Position numbers and translations under genes: made by a program | Shown here: piece after piece, positions 26,154 to 35,631 of the stretch | How positions within the stretch are numbered: the stretch's first letter is position 1 | How the letters are laid out: every line of letters starts with the position of its first letter | Assembly: GCA_023401925.1 (NCBI GenBank) | Contig: JAEXDA010000003.1 | Location: forward strand, 1 to 64,000 | Direction of reading: 5' to 3' | From: Bacillota bacterium | Lineage (GTDB): Bacteria; Bacillota; UBA4882; UBA8346 | Length of the DNA stretch: 64,000 bases | The notes under the pieces: model-generated | Databases searched by the model: none | Told to the model about the DNA's origin: nothing | What the model saw: the letters and a program-made list of their open reading frames with translations, nothing else

Positions 26154-27290
26154 ATGGATCTTGATTTGAATTCACTCCCTTCACCCTGCTATATTGTGGA
26201 TGAAAGATTGTTGCGCAAGAATTTGGAAATCCTCGACTCTGTCCAGCGCCGTACCGGATGTAAAATCCTTTTGGCGTTAAAAGGATTTTCGATGTTTTCA
26301 GTCTTTCCCCTAATATCCGAATATCTAAAGGGCGTCACTGCCAGCTCATTGTTTGAGGCCAGACTGGGATTTGAAAAAATGGGCGGAGAGGTTCACATAT
26401 ACGCCCCTGCTTATGTAGAGGCGGAATTTGATGAATTGATGCGCTATTGCGATCATATTGTCTTCAATTCATTTAACCAATGGCTTCGTTACAAGGATAG
26501 AGCGAAAAACGCGTCCAACAGGATTAGCTGCGGGCTCCGTATCAATCCGGAATATTCGGAAATCGCGACGCCGATTTATAATCCTTGCTATCAACATTCC
26601 AGACTAGGTGTCACCCGGACCAATTTTCAACCAGAAGCCCTGGACGGTCTCAGCGGGCTGCACTTTCACACCATGTGCGAACAAAACTCGGATACTCTAG
26701 AACGCACCATTAAAGTAGTGGAGCAAAAATTCGGCGATTTCCTTCCCAAAATGAAATGGTTGAATTTTGGCGGTGGGCACCATATCACCAGAGCCGATTA
26801 TGATCTGGATACCCTGGTCCGTTCAATCATGTTTTTTAAGGATAGGTACGGCTTAGAGGTTTATCTTGAGCCGGGGGAAGCTGTAGCCCTCCATACCGGA
26901 TTTTTGGTTACCTCGGTTCTGGATATCGTTCACAATGGGATGGATATCGCCATTTTGGATACTTCGGCCGCCTGCCATATGCCAGATATCCTGGAAATGC
27001 CTTATCGACCTGATATTATCGATGCCGGAAACCCGGGAGAATATGCTCATACTTACCGTCTGGGAGGAGCTACCTGTCTGGCGGGGGATATTATTGGCGA
27101 CTATTCTTTCAAACAGCCGCTAAAACCCGGAGACAGACTGATATTCTGTGATATGGCCCACTATTCGATGGTTAAAAACAACACCTTTAACGGGGTCAAC
27201 CTGCCGGCCATTGTCCGCTATAATGAGACTGATGGGGTCCAAATCGTCCGGCAGTTTGGCTATGAGGATTATCAATCCAGATTATCATAA
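26154..27290 (+). CDS. nspC: Carboxynorspermidine decarboxylase
   Basis: A 378-residue PLP-dependent fold-III decarboxylase that converts carboxy(nor)spermidine to (nor)spermidine. The PLP Lys is in KILLALKGFSMF (~45), the substrate-region motif GLHFHTMCEQ is near 165, the Gly-rich LNFGGGHHIT near 205, YLEPGEAV near 240 and the late Cys in LIFCDMAHY near 340. GAGGT precedes the ATG. It ends 20 bp before a MITE copy. Together with the dehydrogenase it provides polyamine synthesis from aspartate semialdehyde. Confidence 0.94.
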   Translation: MDLDLNSLPSPCYIVDERLLRKNLEILDSVQRRTGCKILLALKGFSMFSVFPLISEYLKGVTASSLFEARLGFEKMGGEVHIYAPAYVEAEFDELMRYCDHIVFNSFNQWLRYKDRAKNASNRISCGLRINPEYSEIATPIYNPCYQHSRLGVTRTNFQPEALDGLSGLHFHTMCEQNSDTLERTIKVVEQKFGDFLPKMKWLNFGGGHHITRADYDLDTLVRSIMFFKDRYGLEVYLEPGEAVALHTGFLVTSVLDIVHNGMDIAILDTSAACHMPDILEMPYRPDIIDAGNPGEYAHTYRLGGATCLAGDIIGDYSFKQPLKPGDRLIFCDMAHYSMVKNNTFNGVNLPAIVRYNETDGVQIVRQFGYEDYQSRLS

Positions 27291-27310
27291 AGTTTTAAGT
27301 TTCAATCTTC

Positions 27311-27444
27311 GGGGCTGTCCCAAAAGTAAATTCGTGCGGCAAACGCACGCAGGATAAAGAAATACAATATATCGGAATCAACTCATTTAATGAGTCTATA
27401 TATTGTATTTCTTATTGATTTTGAATTGTTTTTTAGACAGCCTC
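27311..27444 (-). mobile_element. MITE-like palindromic element, copy 2
   Basis: A 134-bp element, reverse-oriented relative to 6082-6200. It shares the GGGGCTGTCCCAAAAGTAAA end, the inner AAAGAAATACAATATAT arms and the TTTTTAGACAGCCTC end. It differs by an extra small hairpin (GTGCG-GCAAA-CGCAC) and a different central loop. No coding capacity. Target duplications are not obvious. Confidence 0.8.
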
Positions 27445-27473
27445 TTGTTTCAAACAAGATATGCTTCGAATAA

Positions 27474-28844
27474 TTACTGGATAAATCTCCATTGCTGACA
27501 ATAGTTTCCGTTGTTTGTGTACTGTTGCACATTGGCCCCGTCGGCAGTTGAAGCGTTGATTACTTCTAAAAGCTTTCCGCTATTAACATTAATAATGCGG
27601 TAAAAACCGCCGCCGGCATCTTCTAATCTCCATTTCTGGCAGTTATTGCCGTTGTTCGTATACTGCTGCACGTTTCCCCCGTCGGCCGTGGAGGCGTTGG
27701 CAACTTCCAAAAGCTTACCGCTATTGACATTTACGATTTGATAGTAACCGCTGCCGGCATCAACCAATTTCCAGCGTTGGCAATTGTTGACCGTGTTTGA
27801 GTATTGTTGGACATTGGCGCCGTCGGCTGTGGAGGCATTGATTACATCCAAAAATTTGCTGCTGTTCCTATTGATGATTAGGTAATTGACCCCGGTTTTC
27901 GAAACCGTGCTCCCCAATCCGGCCGTGGTTTGGACCACCTGTTGAATTGTCCCGTCGCTATTGTAATACAAACGGTCGATACAGACCGATCGCCGGTAAT
28001 CACCGCCCAGCAATCCATTATGATAAATAAAATAAGAATTGCCGTTAAACTCGATGATCGCCTGGTGGTTGGTGCCGCAATTCGGCACATAGTCATTGAT
28101 GATTCCCCGGTAGGTCCAGGGGCCGGTGGGACTGCTGCTGGTGGCATAAGCGATTTTTTCCGGCCAGCCATACGCGTAGGATAAATAGTAGATTCCATTA
28201 TGCTTATGCAGCCACGGTGCTTCGGTGAAACTCGGCAAACTGACCGTTTGAATCGAACCGCTGTAAGAAATCATGTCACTGTTAAGCTTGACATATTTAC
28301 ATACGGTATTGCCCCAGTATAAATAGGCTTGTCCATCATCATCAATAAATACAGTGGGGTCGATATCATCCCAGCTGATACTGGTTTGGGTGGTCTGATT
28401 GTTGGTAATCAAAGCGCTGCCCCTGGCATCGGTAAACGGACCGGTAGGGCTAGTGGATACGGCGACCCCGATGGCCTTACCGGAAATGGTTTTATGTTCG
28501 GCGCAGATGTACCAATAAAACTTGCCGTTTCTATAGATAACCTGCCCGGCCCAAGCATCAGCCTTGGCCCAGCTAAAAGCGCTTACGGAAAGCGGTGTGC
28601 CACGACTGGTCCAGTTCACCATATCCGTAGAAGAAAAACAAAGCCAGTTATTCATGACATAAGATGAGCCACCCAAAGCTGCTTCATCATGGCCCGTATA
28701 CAGATAAACCGTGCCATTATAGACCATAGCCGCCGGATCAGCGGTAAATACATTGGAGATGATCGGATTCATCGCCAAACCCACCGGGGTCACCATGATC
28801 ATCATCAGTAACAGCGCCGTGGTGATTGCAAATTTTCTTTTCAT
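27474..28844 (-). CDS. Secreted GH43 glycosidase with C-terminal ricin-type beta-trefoil
   Basis: A 456-residue exported enzyme, probably a beta-xylosidase or arabinofuranosidase/arabinanase. Signal peptide 1-25 (ALLLMMIMVTPVGLA). The GH43 five-blade domain spans about 28-315: DPAAMVYNGTVYLYTGHDE holds the first catalytic Asp, DDIDPTVFIDDDGQAYLYWG the second, and TEAPWLHKHNGIYYLSYAYG the Glu. The last 140 residues are three ricin-like repeats, each with an NVQQYxNxxNxCQxW core, a galactose/xylan-binding module. AAGGAGGG precedes the ATG. It follows a paralogue (28869-30236) by 24 bp. Confidence 0.92.
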   Translation of the reverse strand: MKRKFAITTALLLMMIMVTPVGLAMNPIISNVFTADPAAMVYNGTVYLYTGHDEAALGGSSYVMNNWLCFSSTDMVNWTSRGTPLSVSAFSWAKADAWAGQVIYRNGKFYWYICAEHKTISGKAIGVAVSTSPTGPFTDARGSALITNNQTTQTSISWDDIDPTVFIDDDGQAYLYWGNTVCKYVKLNSDMISYSGSIQTVSLPSFTEAPWLHKHNGIYYLSYAYGWPEKIAYATSSSPTGPWTYRGIINDYVPNCGTNHQAIIEFNGNSYFIYHNGLLGGDYRRSVCIDRLYYNSDGTIQQVVQTTAGLGSTVSKTGVNYLIINRNSSKFLDVINASTADGANVQQYSNTVNNCQRWKLVDAGSGYYQIVNVNSGKLLEVANASTADGGNVQQYTNNGNNCQKWRLEDAGGGFYRIINVNSGKLLEVINASTADGANVQQYTNNGNYCQQWRFIQ

Positions 28845-28868
28845 TTTCTCCCTCCTTATTATAAAAGA

Positions 28869-30236
28869 TTACGGGGCAACGATCTGCCATTGTTGATTAT
28901 AACTGGAACTGCTGGTATATTGGCCGACTACTGAGCCATCACTGGTCAGGCCCATGGAATCCAAATATAAACCTGTCGCCCGGTTAATGATTTTTACATA
29001 ACCGCTGCCGGCATCGACAATCTGCCATTGCTGGTTATTGCTGCTACTGCTGCTGTATTGGGCCACATTAGAACCGGTGGAGGTGCGGCCCATCCCATCC
29101 AAATATTTGCCCCCGGTACGGCAGGCAAATTTGAAATATCCACTGCCGGCATCCACCAGTTTCCACTGTTGATTATAACTGGAACCACTGGCGTACTGAC
29201 ATACATTGGCCCCGTCCGAGGTAGAACCCATGTTATCCAGACATTTTCCGGTTGAGCGATTGATGATTTTGCAGTATGAAGTCCCGCCGTTCATCCAAAA
29301 TGAACTGTAGGTAATCGGTAAAATAATGCTGCCGGCAATATACATCTTATCAACACAGACAGAGCGGCTATATGGATTGCCATTGGATAATTCCTCCGTA
29401 TGGTAGGTGTACCACCATTGATTATTGAAATAAGCAGCTCCTTCATGATTGGTACCGGTCCCGGTGGCGCTGCCAATGACCCCGCGGTGGGTCCAGGGGC
29501 CGCTAATACTACTGGCAGTGGCATAGTGAATCTTCGAAGGCCAGGGTGAATCGGCATACATCAGAAAATAGGTGCCGTTGGTTTTAAAAACGAAGGGGGC
29601 TTCCAGGTAAGTGTATCCGCTTCCAGTTAGACCGGGGACATCCATCACACTGCCGGCAAGGGAAATCATATCACTATTGAGTCTGACATAACGGCAATTA
29701 CCGTCGCCGCCCCAGAACAGATAGGCTTGTCCATCGTCATCCATAAAGACATCGGGATCAATATCCCGCGCGGCATGTCCCGGCGTATTCTTGTCGATTA
29801 GCGCTTTCCCAAGGGGGTCGGTATAGGGACCGGTAATACTGCTTGCGGTCAAGACTCCAACCGCATAATCGGTAGCGATATAAAAATAGAATTTATTATT
29901 GCGATTGATAATGGTTGACGCCCAAGCCCGGTTGCTGGGCATCCAGCTATAATCCGCAGGTTTGGCGATCACCCCGTGATCCGTCCATGTATTCATGTCG
30001 GAGGATGACATCAGCCGCCAGGCATACATATTAAAGGCAGTCGAATTAGCTTGATCCTGACCACAGACAATATAAAAGCGGCCATTATAAACATACGGAT
30101 TGGCATCTGCTGTATAAACGCTGGTGAGAAGGGGATTGTCCGCTTGTGCAAAGGCAACGGCTGAAATAAAAATCGATACCAGAAAAACCATAATCAGACT
30201 TTTGATTGGAAGATAATGTCTAGTGAAATGTTTCAT
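28869..30236 (-). CDS. Secreted GH43 glycosidase with C-terminal ricin-type beta-trefoil, paralogue
   Basis: A 455-residue exported GH43 enzyme in tandem with 27474-28844. Signal peptide 1-31. Catalytic-site segments: DANPYVYNGRFYIVCGQDQA (~40), ARDIDPDVFMDDDGQAYLFW (~160) and TYLEAPFVFKTNGTYFLMYA (~210). The C-terminal ricin repeats here carry a SSSxNQQWQIVDAGSGYVKI pattern, distinct from the NxCQxW repeats of the neighbour. The two enzymes diverged after duplication, suggesting different substrate side chains. First gene of the pair. Confidence 0.92.
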   Translation of the reverse strand: MKHFTRHYLPIKSLIMVFLVSIFISAVAFAQADNPLLTSVYTADANPYVYNGRFYIVCGQDQANSTAFNMYAWRLMSSSDMNTWTDHGVIAKPADYSWMPSNRAWASTIINRNNKFYFYIATDYAVGVLTASSITGPYTDPLGKALIDKNTPGHAARDIDPDVFMDDDGQAYLFWGGDGNCRYVRLNSDMISLAGSVMDVPGLTGSGYTYLEAPFVFKTNGTYFLMYADSPWPSKIHYATASSISGPWTHRGVIGSATGTGTNHEGAAYFNNQWWYTYHTEELSNGNPYSRSVCVDKMYIAGSIILPITYSSFWMNGGTSYCKIINRSTGKCLDNMGSTSDGANVCQYASGSSYNQQWKLVDAGSGYFKFACRTGGKYLDGMGRTSTGSNVAQYSSSSSNNQQWQIVDAGSGYVKIINRATGLYLDSMGLTSDGSVVGQYTSSSSYNQQWQIVAP

Positions 30237-30878
30237 TTTCTACACCCTTTCTTTTTTTATTTTTCCGGGAAGTTCCCAAGGAATGGCTACATCGATACCA
30301 CCTCCTATCTAGAAAATACATTCAACCCAGATTCTTAATCTTGGCTTGCAAAGGTTAAATAGCGCGCCCTAGCGTCATTTTATATTCCCGGCAACGCTAG
30401 ATAAGTGGTAATTTGGCAACGGTGCGGATGACTTTTTAGAAAAGTTCCCGTTCAGAATCAAACGGACTATATTTAATAAAAGAAAGCTTTTGACTACAAC
30501 GGTTTTCTAGTCAACCCCGAATAAGGAGGAATCTGTAAAATTGGGTTGGAAAGTTTTGTGACTGGATAAATTGACCCAAATTCGGCCCATTTACTTTTCC
30601 ATGCGTTAATTCAATGGTTCAGGAAGGATTTTAAGAAGGGAAAAAACATCAATATAAACGCTGCAATAAAATTCCAATATTTGTAATTTAATTTTACCTC
30701 AATCCCATCCGCCTTCAATAGATTTTTTTTGATTATCCTATGATTTTTTTTAAGATTTTCAGAAAAAGCCGGTACCTTCACTCAAATATACCCGTATTCT
30801 TAGGATATACTAGGTTTTTACATGATTCCTGATTCGCCGAGAAACAATAAAATATCCCCAAGAAAAAGAGAACGGTGA
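30237..30878. other. Intergenic region without a recognised gene
   Basis: A 640-bp gap between divergent genes. It holds an inverted repeat CTAGCGT/ACGCTAG near 30370-30405, an AAGGAGGAA near 30520 with no frame after it, and AT-rich sequence. No gene or RNA is supported. Confidence 0.4.
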
Positions 30879-31304
30879 ATGAGATTGACTATCAACAAAG
30901 ATCTTATATTTTGGCCAGGATTAACGCTTCTTTTTGCCATTCCAACCCTAGTTTTCATACCGCTGAAAGATTATAAAAAATTTTTCATATTTGGTTTTGT
31001 TTTAGGTGGGTTAGTGGATATTGTTACGATACTTTTTATTGGGAAACTACTCGGTGAATTTTCTTATCGGTCAGGGCCATTTGTGGTGTTAGGAATTCCG
31101 ATTTTTATTCCTTTGGCTTTTACTTTTACCTGGATGATCTTCTTCTATTTTTTGCCAGTCCGGATGGAATTCTTGATTCCATACATCATAGGCTTTAGCG
31201 GATTTGCAGTGCTGGTAGGATTTGTAGAGCAGAACTTAGGTTATTTTCAATACCATCATGGATTTTTGCGAGGGGTGGCAAACAGTCTTTACTCCATGGT
31301 TTAG
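30879..31304 (+). CDS. Small integral membrane protein (CBO0543-like)
   Basis: A 141-residue protein with four predicted TM helices: LIFWPGLTLLFAIPTLVFIP, FFIFGFVLGGLVDIVTILFI, GIPIFIPLAFTFTWMIFFYF and FLIPYIIGFSGFAVLVGFV. It resembles small membrane proteins of spore-forming Bacillota annotated as CBO0543 family. That match is from memory and moderate. Function unknown. A bidirectional terminator follows. Confidence 0.65.
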   Translation: MRLTINKDLIFWPGLTLLFAIPTLVFIPLKDYKKFFIFGFVLGGLVDIVTILFIGKLLGEFSYRSGPFVVLGIPIFIPLAFTFTWMIFFYFLPVRMEFLIPYIIGFSGFAVLVGFVEQNLGYFQYHHGFLRGVANSLYSMV

Positions 31305-31431
31305 CTTCTCTGCCTGGGTATATCGTCATTATTTGCCTAAATTACCTTCAACCCGATTATAAATAAAGAGCCCATTAGAGAATTTACAATATCGGATATA
31401 AAAATAAATTAAAACATAGATAAGTTTTAAT

Positions 31432-31468
31432 AAAAAAAGAGTCTCGTTTTTTCTCGAGACTCTTTTTT
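31432..31468 (+). terminator. Bidirectional intrinsic terminator
   Basis: AAAAAAGAGTCTCG pairs perfectly with CGAGACTCTTTTTT around an 8-nt loop. It serves the membrane protein gene on the plus strand and, through its A-rich arm, the GH3 gene on the minus strand. Confidence 0.8.
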
Positions 31469-31544
31469 CATACTGGTCGCACATCAATTTGCAAAAAGTA
31501 TTCCCGCTCTCAAGCAGGAAACTGACTGTTCTTTTGCAGCTGAT

Positions 31545-34157
31545 CTACTTTTTACCCTCAAATACCTTTAAAACGGCACTTAATTGAATATCCGCCGAAG
31601 AGCGCCCGATCATAATGCGATAATCGCCCGGCTTCACATAAAAACCGTTCCGCTTTTGATCCCAGCATGCCAATTCCCGGGCGGGCAAATTAAATTTAAC
31701 GGTTCGCCTGGCGCCAGGGAGCAAATGAATTCGGTCAAACCCTTTAAGTTCTTTAATTGGCCGTTTTATCTTGGGCTGCAATTCTTTAACATATAGCTGG
31801 ACCACTTCGTCGCTAGCCACAGTCCCGGTATTTTTCACCTCGACACTGACGGTAACCTGTCCGGAGTTCTTGATCCAGCCGGAACTCAGCCGTAAATTAC
31901 TATATTGAAAACTGGTGTATGTCAATCCGTAACCAAAGGGATATAAAGGTTTACCTTCAAAATACATGTAAGTGCGTTTGCTATTGATAATATCAAAATC
32001 AGTAATAGCCGGTAATTGATTCAGCGAGCTATACCAGGTGGAATTCAACCGGCCGGCGGGAGCGTAATCGCCGAAAATGGCGTCGGCAATCGCCGTTCCC
32101 TCCTCTTGTCCCCCGTGGGAAGAATAAATGATCGCCTTCACGTGCGGGTTATTTTCCACCTTGCCGATAGCCATCGGATAGCTCGAAATAACCACTACAA
32201 CGGTGTTTTGATTTACCGCCGCCACTTCCCGGATCAGCTCTTCCTGGGCCGGAGGAAGGGTAACTTCTTGACGGTCTAAGGTTTCCCTGCCATTCAACAT
32301 CGGCTCGTTTCCCACCACCACAATGGCCGCATCGGCTCCCCGGGCGGCGTCAGCGGCCGCTGTCAAACCATTCACCAAGAGAGTGGATTGAAATTTTTCA
32401 TTGGTGCCGACAGTCCCTTGAGTAGCATTCAAAGCATAGGAGGATCCAGCATCCACTGTCACATATTTCCCGCCGCTAAGCCCGGTATCCCAGTGAGACA
32501 CTTGATAATTGTACAAAGCATGGGTTCCGTCCGCCTGAAGCTCATATTTAAAGTTCTGATAGGTAAACCATTCCTGGGCTGCCACGCTGTTATTCTGAAC
32601 ACCCGGCGCATTCGCAGTGTTGAGCACATTTGCACTCCAGTTACCATTGCCGGTGAGAAATTTATCATTGGCATGGGAGCGTAAGAGATACTGACCCCAT
32701 CCAAAATCGTATAAATCGAAGGTTTCATTGACACCCACGCTAGCAGCAGTGGCTGTTAATTGTCCTCCGCCGGCAGGAGCGGTTACATATTGGGAATTGG
32801 CCAACGATTTAAGGGCTATTTGATCGAGCCCTCTGGTAAAAGTGACTTTATTCGCAGCAATTTTGGTTTGAATTCCATCCAGGACTGATTTGGTATAAGG
32901 AAAAGGCGCCGAATAAAAATCGGTTAATACCTGATCGGCCAAAGGGCCAATCACAGCTATTTTTCTCAAATAATTCTTATGTAACGGCAAAATTTCATGA
33001 GTATTCTTTAAAAGTACTATTTGTTCCCTCGCTGCCTTAAGGGCTAATGCAGCATGTTCGGCAGAACCGATTTGCTCTGTGCCTAAACTCTTATAAGGGT
33101 TATTTCCTCCGATATCAAACTCACCCGTATGAAACCTCACGCGCAAGATGTTTTTGACTCCTTTGTCAATATCGTCCATGGTAAGCAATCCCAGTGCAAG
33201 AGCGTCTTTAATATGAGTAACGGTATTGGTGTTATCATTGTCGTCCTGAGTCATGCTGTCCACTCCGGCTTTGATCATCCCGGCATGAGAATAAGCGGGG
33301 TCACTGTAATAATGTTGGGAATTAATCAAATTGCTTGGGGAATAAGCATCCGTTACCACAAAGAAATCCTTCCCTCTGGCCCATGTATTCTTGACCAGGG
33401 TATTAATTTCCGGGGACACGGTATTGGGGATTCCATTGATTAGATTATATGAAGTCATTAATGATTTGGCGGACCCGGCCTCTACCGGATATTGGAATGA
33501 TTTCAAATAGTATTCGTTTTTGTTCCGCTCATCGATGTTCACGGAAAATGTATCCCGGCTCGCTTCAAGATTATAGGCATAAAAATGTTTAAGCGTCGGA
33601 ATCGCTTTATAGTAAAAGGGATCTTCGCCTTTAATGCCCAAACAATAAGCGATGGCCAAGTGGCCTACTAAATAGGGATCTTCACCATATCCCTCTTCAA
33701 AACGGCCTGCTCTAGGATCTCTTTCCAAATCAACGACCGGTGCCCACAATGATAACCCATTTTTTACCGGATCGAGCTGATGAAATCCTCTCGCTTCCTC
33801 TCCGACCGCTGAACCGATTTGCTTTATCAAATCCCTATCCCAGGTGCATCCAAACCCGGTGGCTTGTGGGAATACAGTTGCCGCACCCAGCCAAGCAATG
33901 CCATGCAAGGCTTCAGTCCCGGTACGGAAAGACTGAATTCCCAAACGCGGTATGGCTGGTATCCATTGATGGAAAAAAGTTACTTTTTCATCATACGTTA
34001 AACGCGCCATCAAATCGCTCACTCTGGTTTCTAAAGCAAGTGTCGGATCTTGAAATGGATAAATATCTACCGCCCATGTCACTGCGGAGTAAAAAACACT
34101 TAACAAAATCAACATTCCGAACAATAACCGGAAATAACGAAACGAATGATTTTTCAT
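31545..34157 (-). CDS. Secreted GH3 beta-glycosidase with an inserted beta-rich domain
   Basis: An 870-residue exported GH3 enzyme, most likely a beta-xylosidase or beta-glucosidase. Signal peptide about 1-29. GH3 N-domain: RFEEGYGEDPYLVGHLA (~155), KHFYAYNLE (~185) and nucleophile Asp in DFFVVTDAYSPS (~265). The second domain starts near 385 (EQIVLLKNTHEILPL). Inside it, residues ~455-605 hold an inserted repeat-like beta domain (FDLYDFGWGQYLLRSHAND, FLTGNG, KYVTVDAGSSYAL) resembling a fascin-type beta-trefoil. The domain resumes at ADAAIVVVGNEP. A fibronectin-III-like C-terminus ends it. TAGGAGG precedes the ATG. Confidence 0.92.
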   Translation of the reverse strand: MKNHSFRYFRLLFGMLILLSVFYSAVTWAVDIYPFQDPTLALETRVSDLMARLTYDEKVTFFHQWIPAIPRLGIQSFRTGTEALHGIAWLGAATVFPQATGFGCTWDRDLIKQIGSAVGEEARGFHQLDPVKNGLSLWAPVVDLERDPRAGRFEEGYGEDPYLVGHLAIAYCLGIKGEDPFYYKAIPTLKHFYAYNLEASRDTFSVNIDERNKNEYYLKSFQYPVEAGSAKSLMTSYNLINGIPNTVSPEINTLVKNTWARGKDFFVVTDAYSPSNLINSQHYYSDPAYSHAGMIKAGVDSMTQDDNDNTNTVTHIKDALALGLLTMDDIDKGVKNILRVRFHTGEFDIGGNNPYKSLGTEQIGSAEHAALALKAAREQIVLLKNTHEILPLHKNYLRKIAVIGPLADQVLTDFYSAPFPYTKSVLDGIQTKIAANKVTFTRGLDQIALKSLANSQYVTAPAGGGQLTATAASVGVNETFDLYDFGWGQYLLRSHANDKFLTGNGNWSANVLNTANAPGVQNNSVAAQEWFTYQNFKYELQADGTHALYNYQVSHWDTGLSGGKYVTVDAGSSYALNATQGTVGTNEKFQSTLLVNGLTAAADAARGADAAIVVVGNEPMLNGRETLDRQEVTLPPAQEELIREVAAVNQNTVVVVISSYPMAIGKVENNPHVKAIIYSSHGGQEEGTAIADAIFGDYAPAGRLNSTWYSSLNQLPAITDFDIINSKRTYMYFEGKPLYPFGYGLTYTSFQYSNLRLSSGWIKNSGQVTVSVEVKNTGTVASDEVVQLYVKELQPKIKRPIKELKGFDRIHLLPGARRTVKFNLPARELACWDQKRNGFYVKPGDYRIMIGRSSADIQLSAVLKVFEGKK

Positions 34158-34614
34158 CTCTGGTTCCTCCTATCGTTTTAACCCTGACTTTGACAATCGG
34201 AAAGTAAAGCAACCCTCCTTTCCTGGCGCCCATTGAAATCAACTTAAAGCCCGGAATTCAATGTAGCTCGACCGGCAAACAAAGGAATCCGGATCAATTC
34301 AAGATCATGAGCCAATACCGGAACAGTTTGGATAGTACGATTGAATCGTAGAAGTTTTCAAAACATTGTCGCCAAATAAAGTGGAATTTATGATTTCTCG
34401 AATGAAAAAATGAAAGATTTACACCCTCTCTAAACGTTTATGCAAACACTGCTATACCCTCCAGCCGGCCTTCCCGTGATCTTGAAAGATTTACCCTTGC
34501 GCTTTTTGATCAGTAATATATTGGAAATAAAAGAATATACTGTTAAAAAGTTTGGGAGGCCTAAAAATATTGATACCTCGAAACTTTTAAAATCAATTTA
34601 AAGGAGGATTGTTT

Positions 34615-35514
34615 ATGAAAAAAATCTTCGTTTTTCTGCTTACTTTCACGTTGGTTTTTGCAATATCTTTTAGTGCGTTCGCAGCCACCAGCGGCCCAAC
34701 CTTTGGCTGCAAATTACAGTACGAAAATTATAGCGATACCGGCGAGTCCCTCTTGGACACTAGGCTATCAATGAATGGCACTTTCGATGATACGACATCT
34801 TACAGCATAACGATTCAAAATATCGACGCCAATACGGTTCCCGAAAATGAAGCCGATGGTGAAAGTAATTCCCTGGCCACCAATATTCGGGAAGCTTACA
34901 TTACCACCAAAACAGGTTTTGGAACCTTCCAAATTGGAAAATTCCGCTATAACCCTGACATCATGGATACTTTGGGGGATTTTACCACCATTGTTGCTCC
35001 CTTTGGGGTTAAGTATTCCTGCTCGCTTGGAGAAAACACCAGTTTTGCCGCAGGCGTGATCGCCAAAGATTATGATAAACCCGTAAGGGATACCAAGAAA
35101 ACTCATTACGATGCCGGTGCTTACACTGTGGAATTTCATCAAAACAAAATAGGCGGCCTGATCAATTTAGGATTGGCCTATCAGGATATGGGCTATGGCG
35201 TTCCGGAATGGGCGGTGCAACTTGATGCTCAGGTTATCAAGGAATTTAAATTATATTTCGAATATGACCGGCCGATTGCGAAAACCGACAATAAAGAAAA
35301 CCGGGATGCCCGCAACTACAACTACGGGGGTCAATTGAACCTGGATAAATTTTACTTTATCGGTGAACGGGAATGCAGTAACGGCTATTATGTTTTAAAA
35401 GCCGGTTACAATTTTACCGATCATATTGCTGTAGAGGCTATCCGCGGAACCTCCGGTTGGCCGGGGGACTCCTATGACGGTGGGGATCTTTTAAAAATGA
35501 TTGTTAGCTTCTAA
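34615..35514 (+). CDS. Putative outer-membrane porin-like beta-barrel
   Basis: A 299-residue secreted protein starting at the ATG at 34615 (AAGGAGG upstream), with a signal peptide ending AFA. After it come alternating amphipathic strands (LQYENYSDTGESLLDTRLSM, NIREAYITTKTGFGTFQIGK, FGVKYSCSLGENTSFAAGV) and short turns, ending LLKMIVSF. The strand REAYI-x-G-TFQIGKF is typical of porins. In a spore-forming Bacillota this implies an outer membrane. The gene lies among secreted hemicellulase genes and may pass oligosaccharides. Porin role is inference. Confidence 0.7.
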   Translation: MKKIFVFLLTFTLVFAISFSAFAATSGPTFGCKLQYENYSDTGESLLDTRLSMNGTFDDTTSYSITIQNIDANTVPENEADGESNSLATNIREAYITTKTGFGTFQIGKFRYNPDIMDTLGDFTTIVAPFGVKYSCSLGENTSFAAGVIAKDYDKPVRDTKKTHYDAGAYTVEFHQNKIGGLINLGLAYQDMGYGVPEWAVQLDAQVIKEFKLYFEYDRPIAKTDNKENRDARNYNYGGQLNLDKFYFIGERECSNGYYVLKAGYNFTDHIAVEAIRGTSGWPGDSYDGGDLLKMIVSF

Positions 35515-35560
35515 AATGGAGGCCGTATAAAAAGTTGGTTCCGATCCAGCGGTTAATTAA

Positions 35561-35593
35561 AGGGGCTGCCCCAAATTCTTTGGGACAACCCCT
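35561..35593 (+). terminator. Hairpin between convergent genes
   Basis: AGGGGCTGCCCCAAA pairs imperfectly with TTTGGGACAACCCCT around a short loop, between the convergent porin-like and beta-helix genes. Likely a shared terminator, although no long T-run follows. Confidence 0.5.
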
Positions 35594-35631
35594 AAAATAT
35601 CGCTGGAAATTACCGGCCATTCAATAAAATA

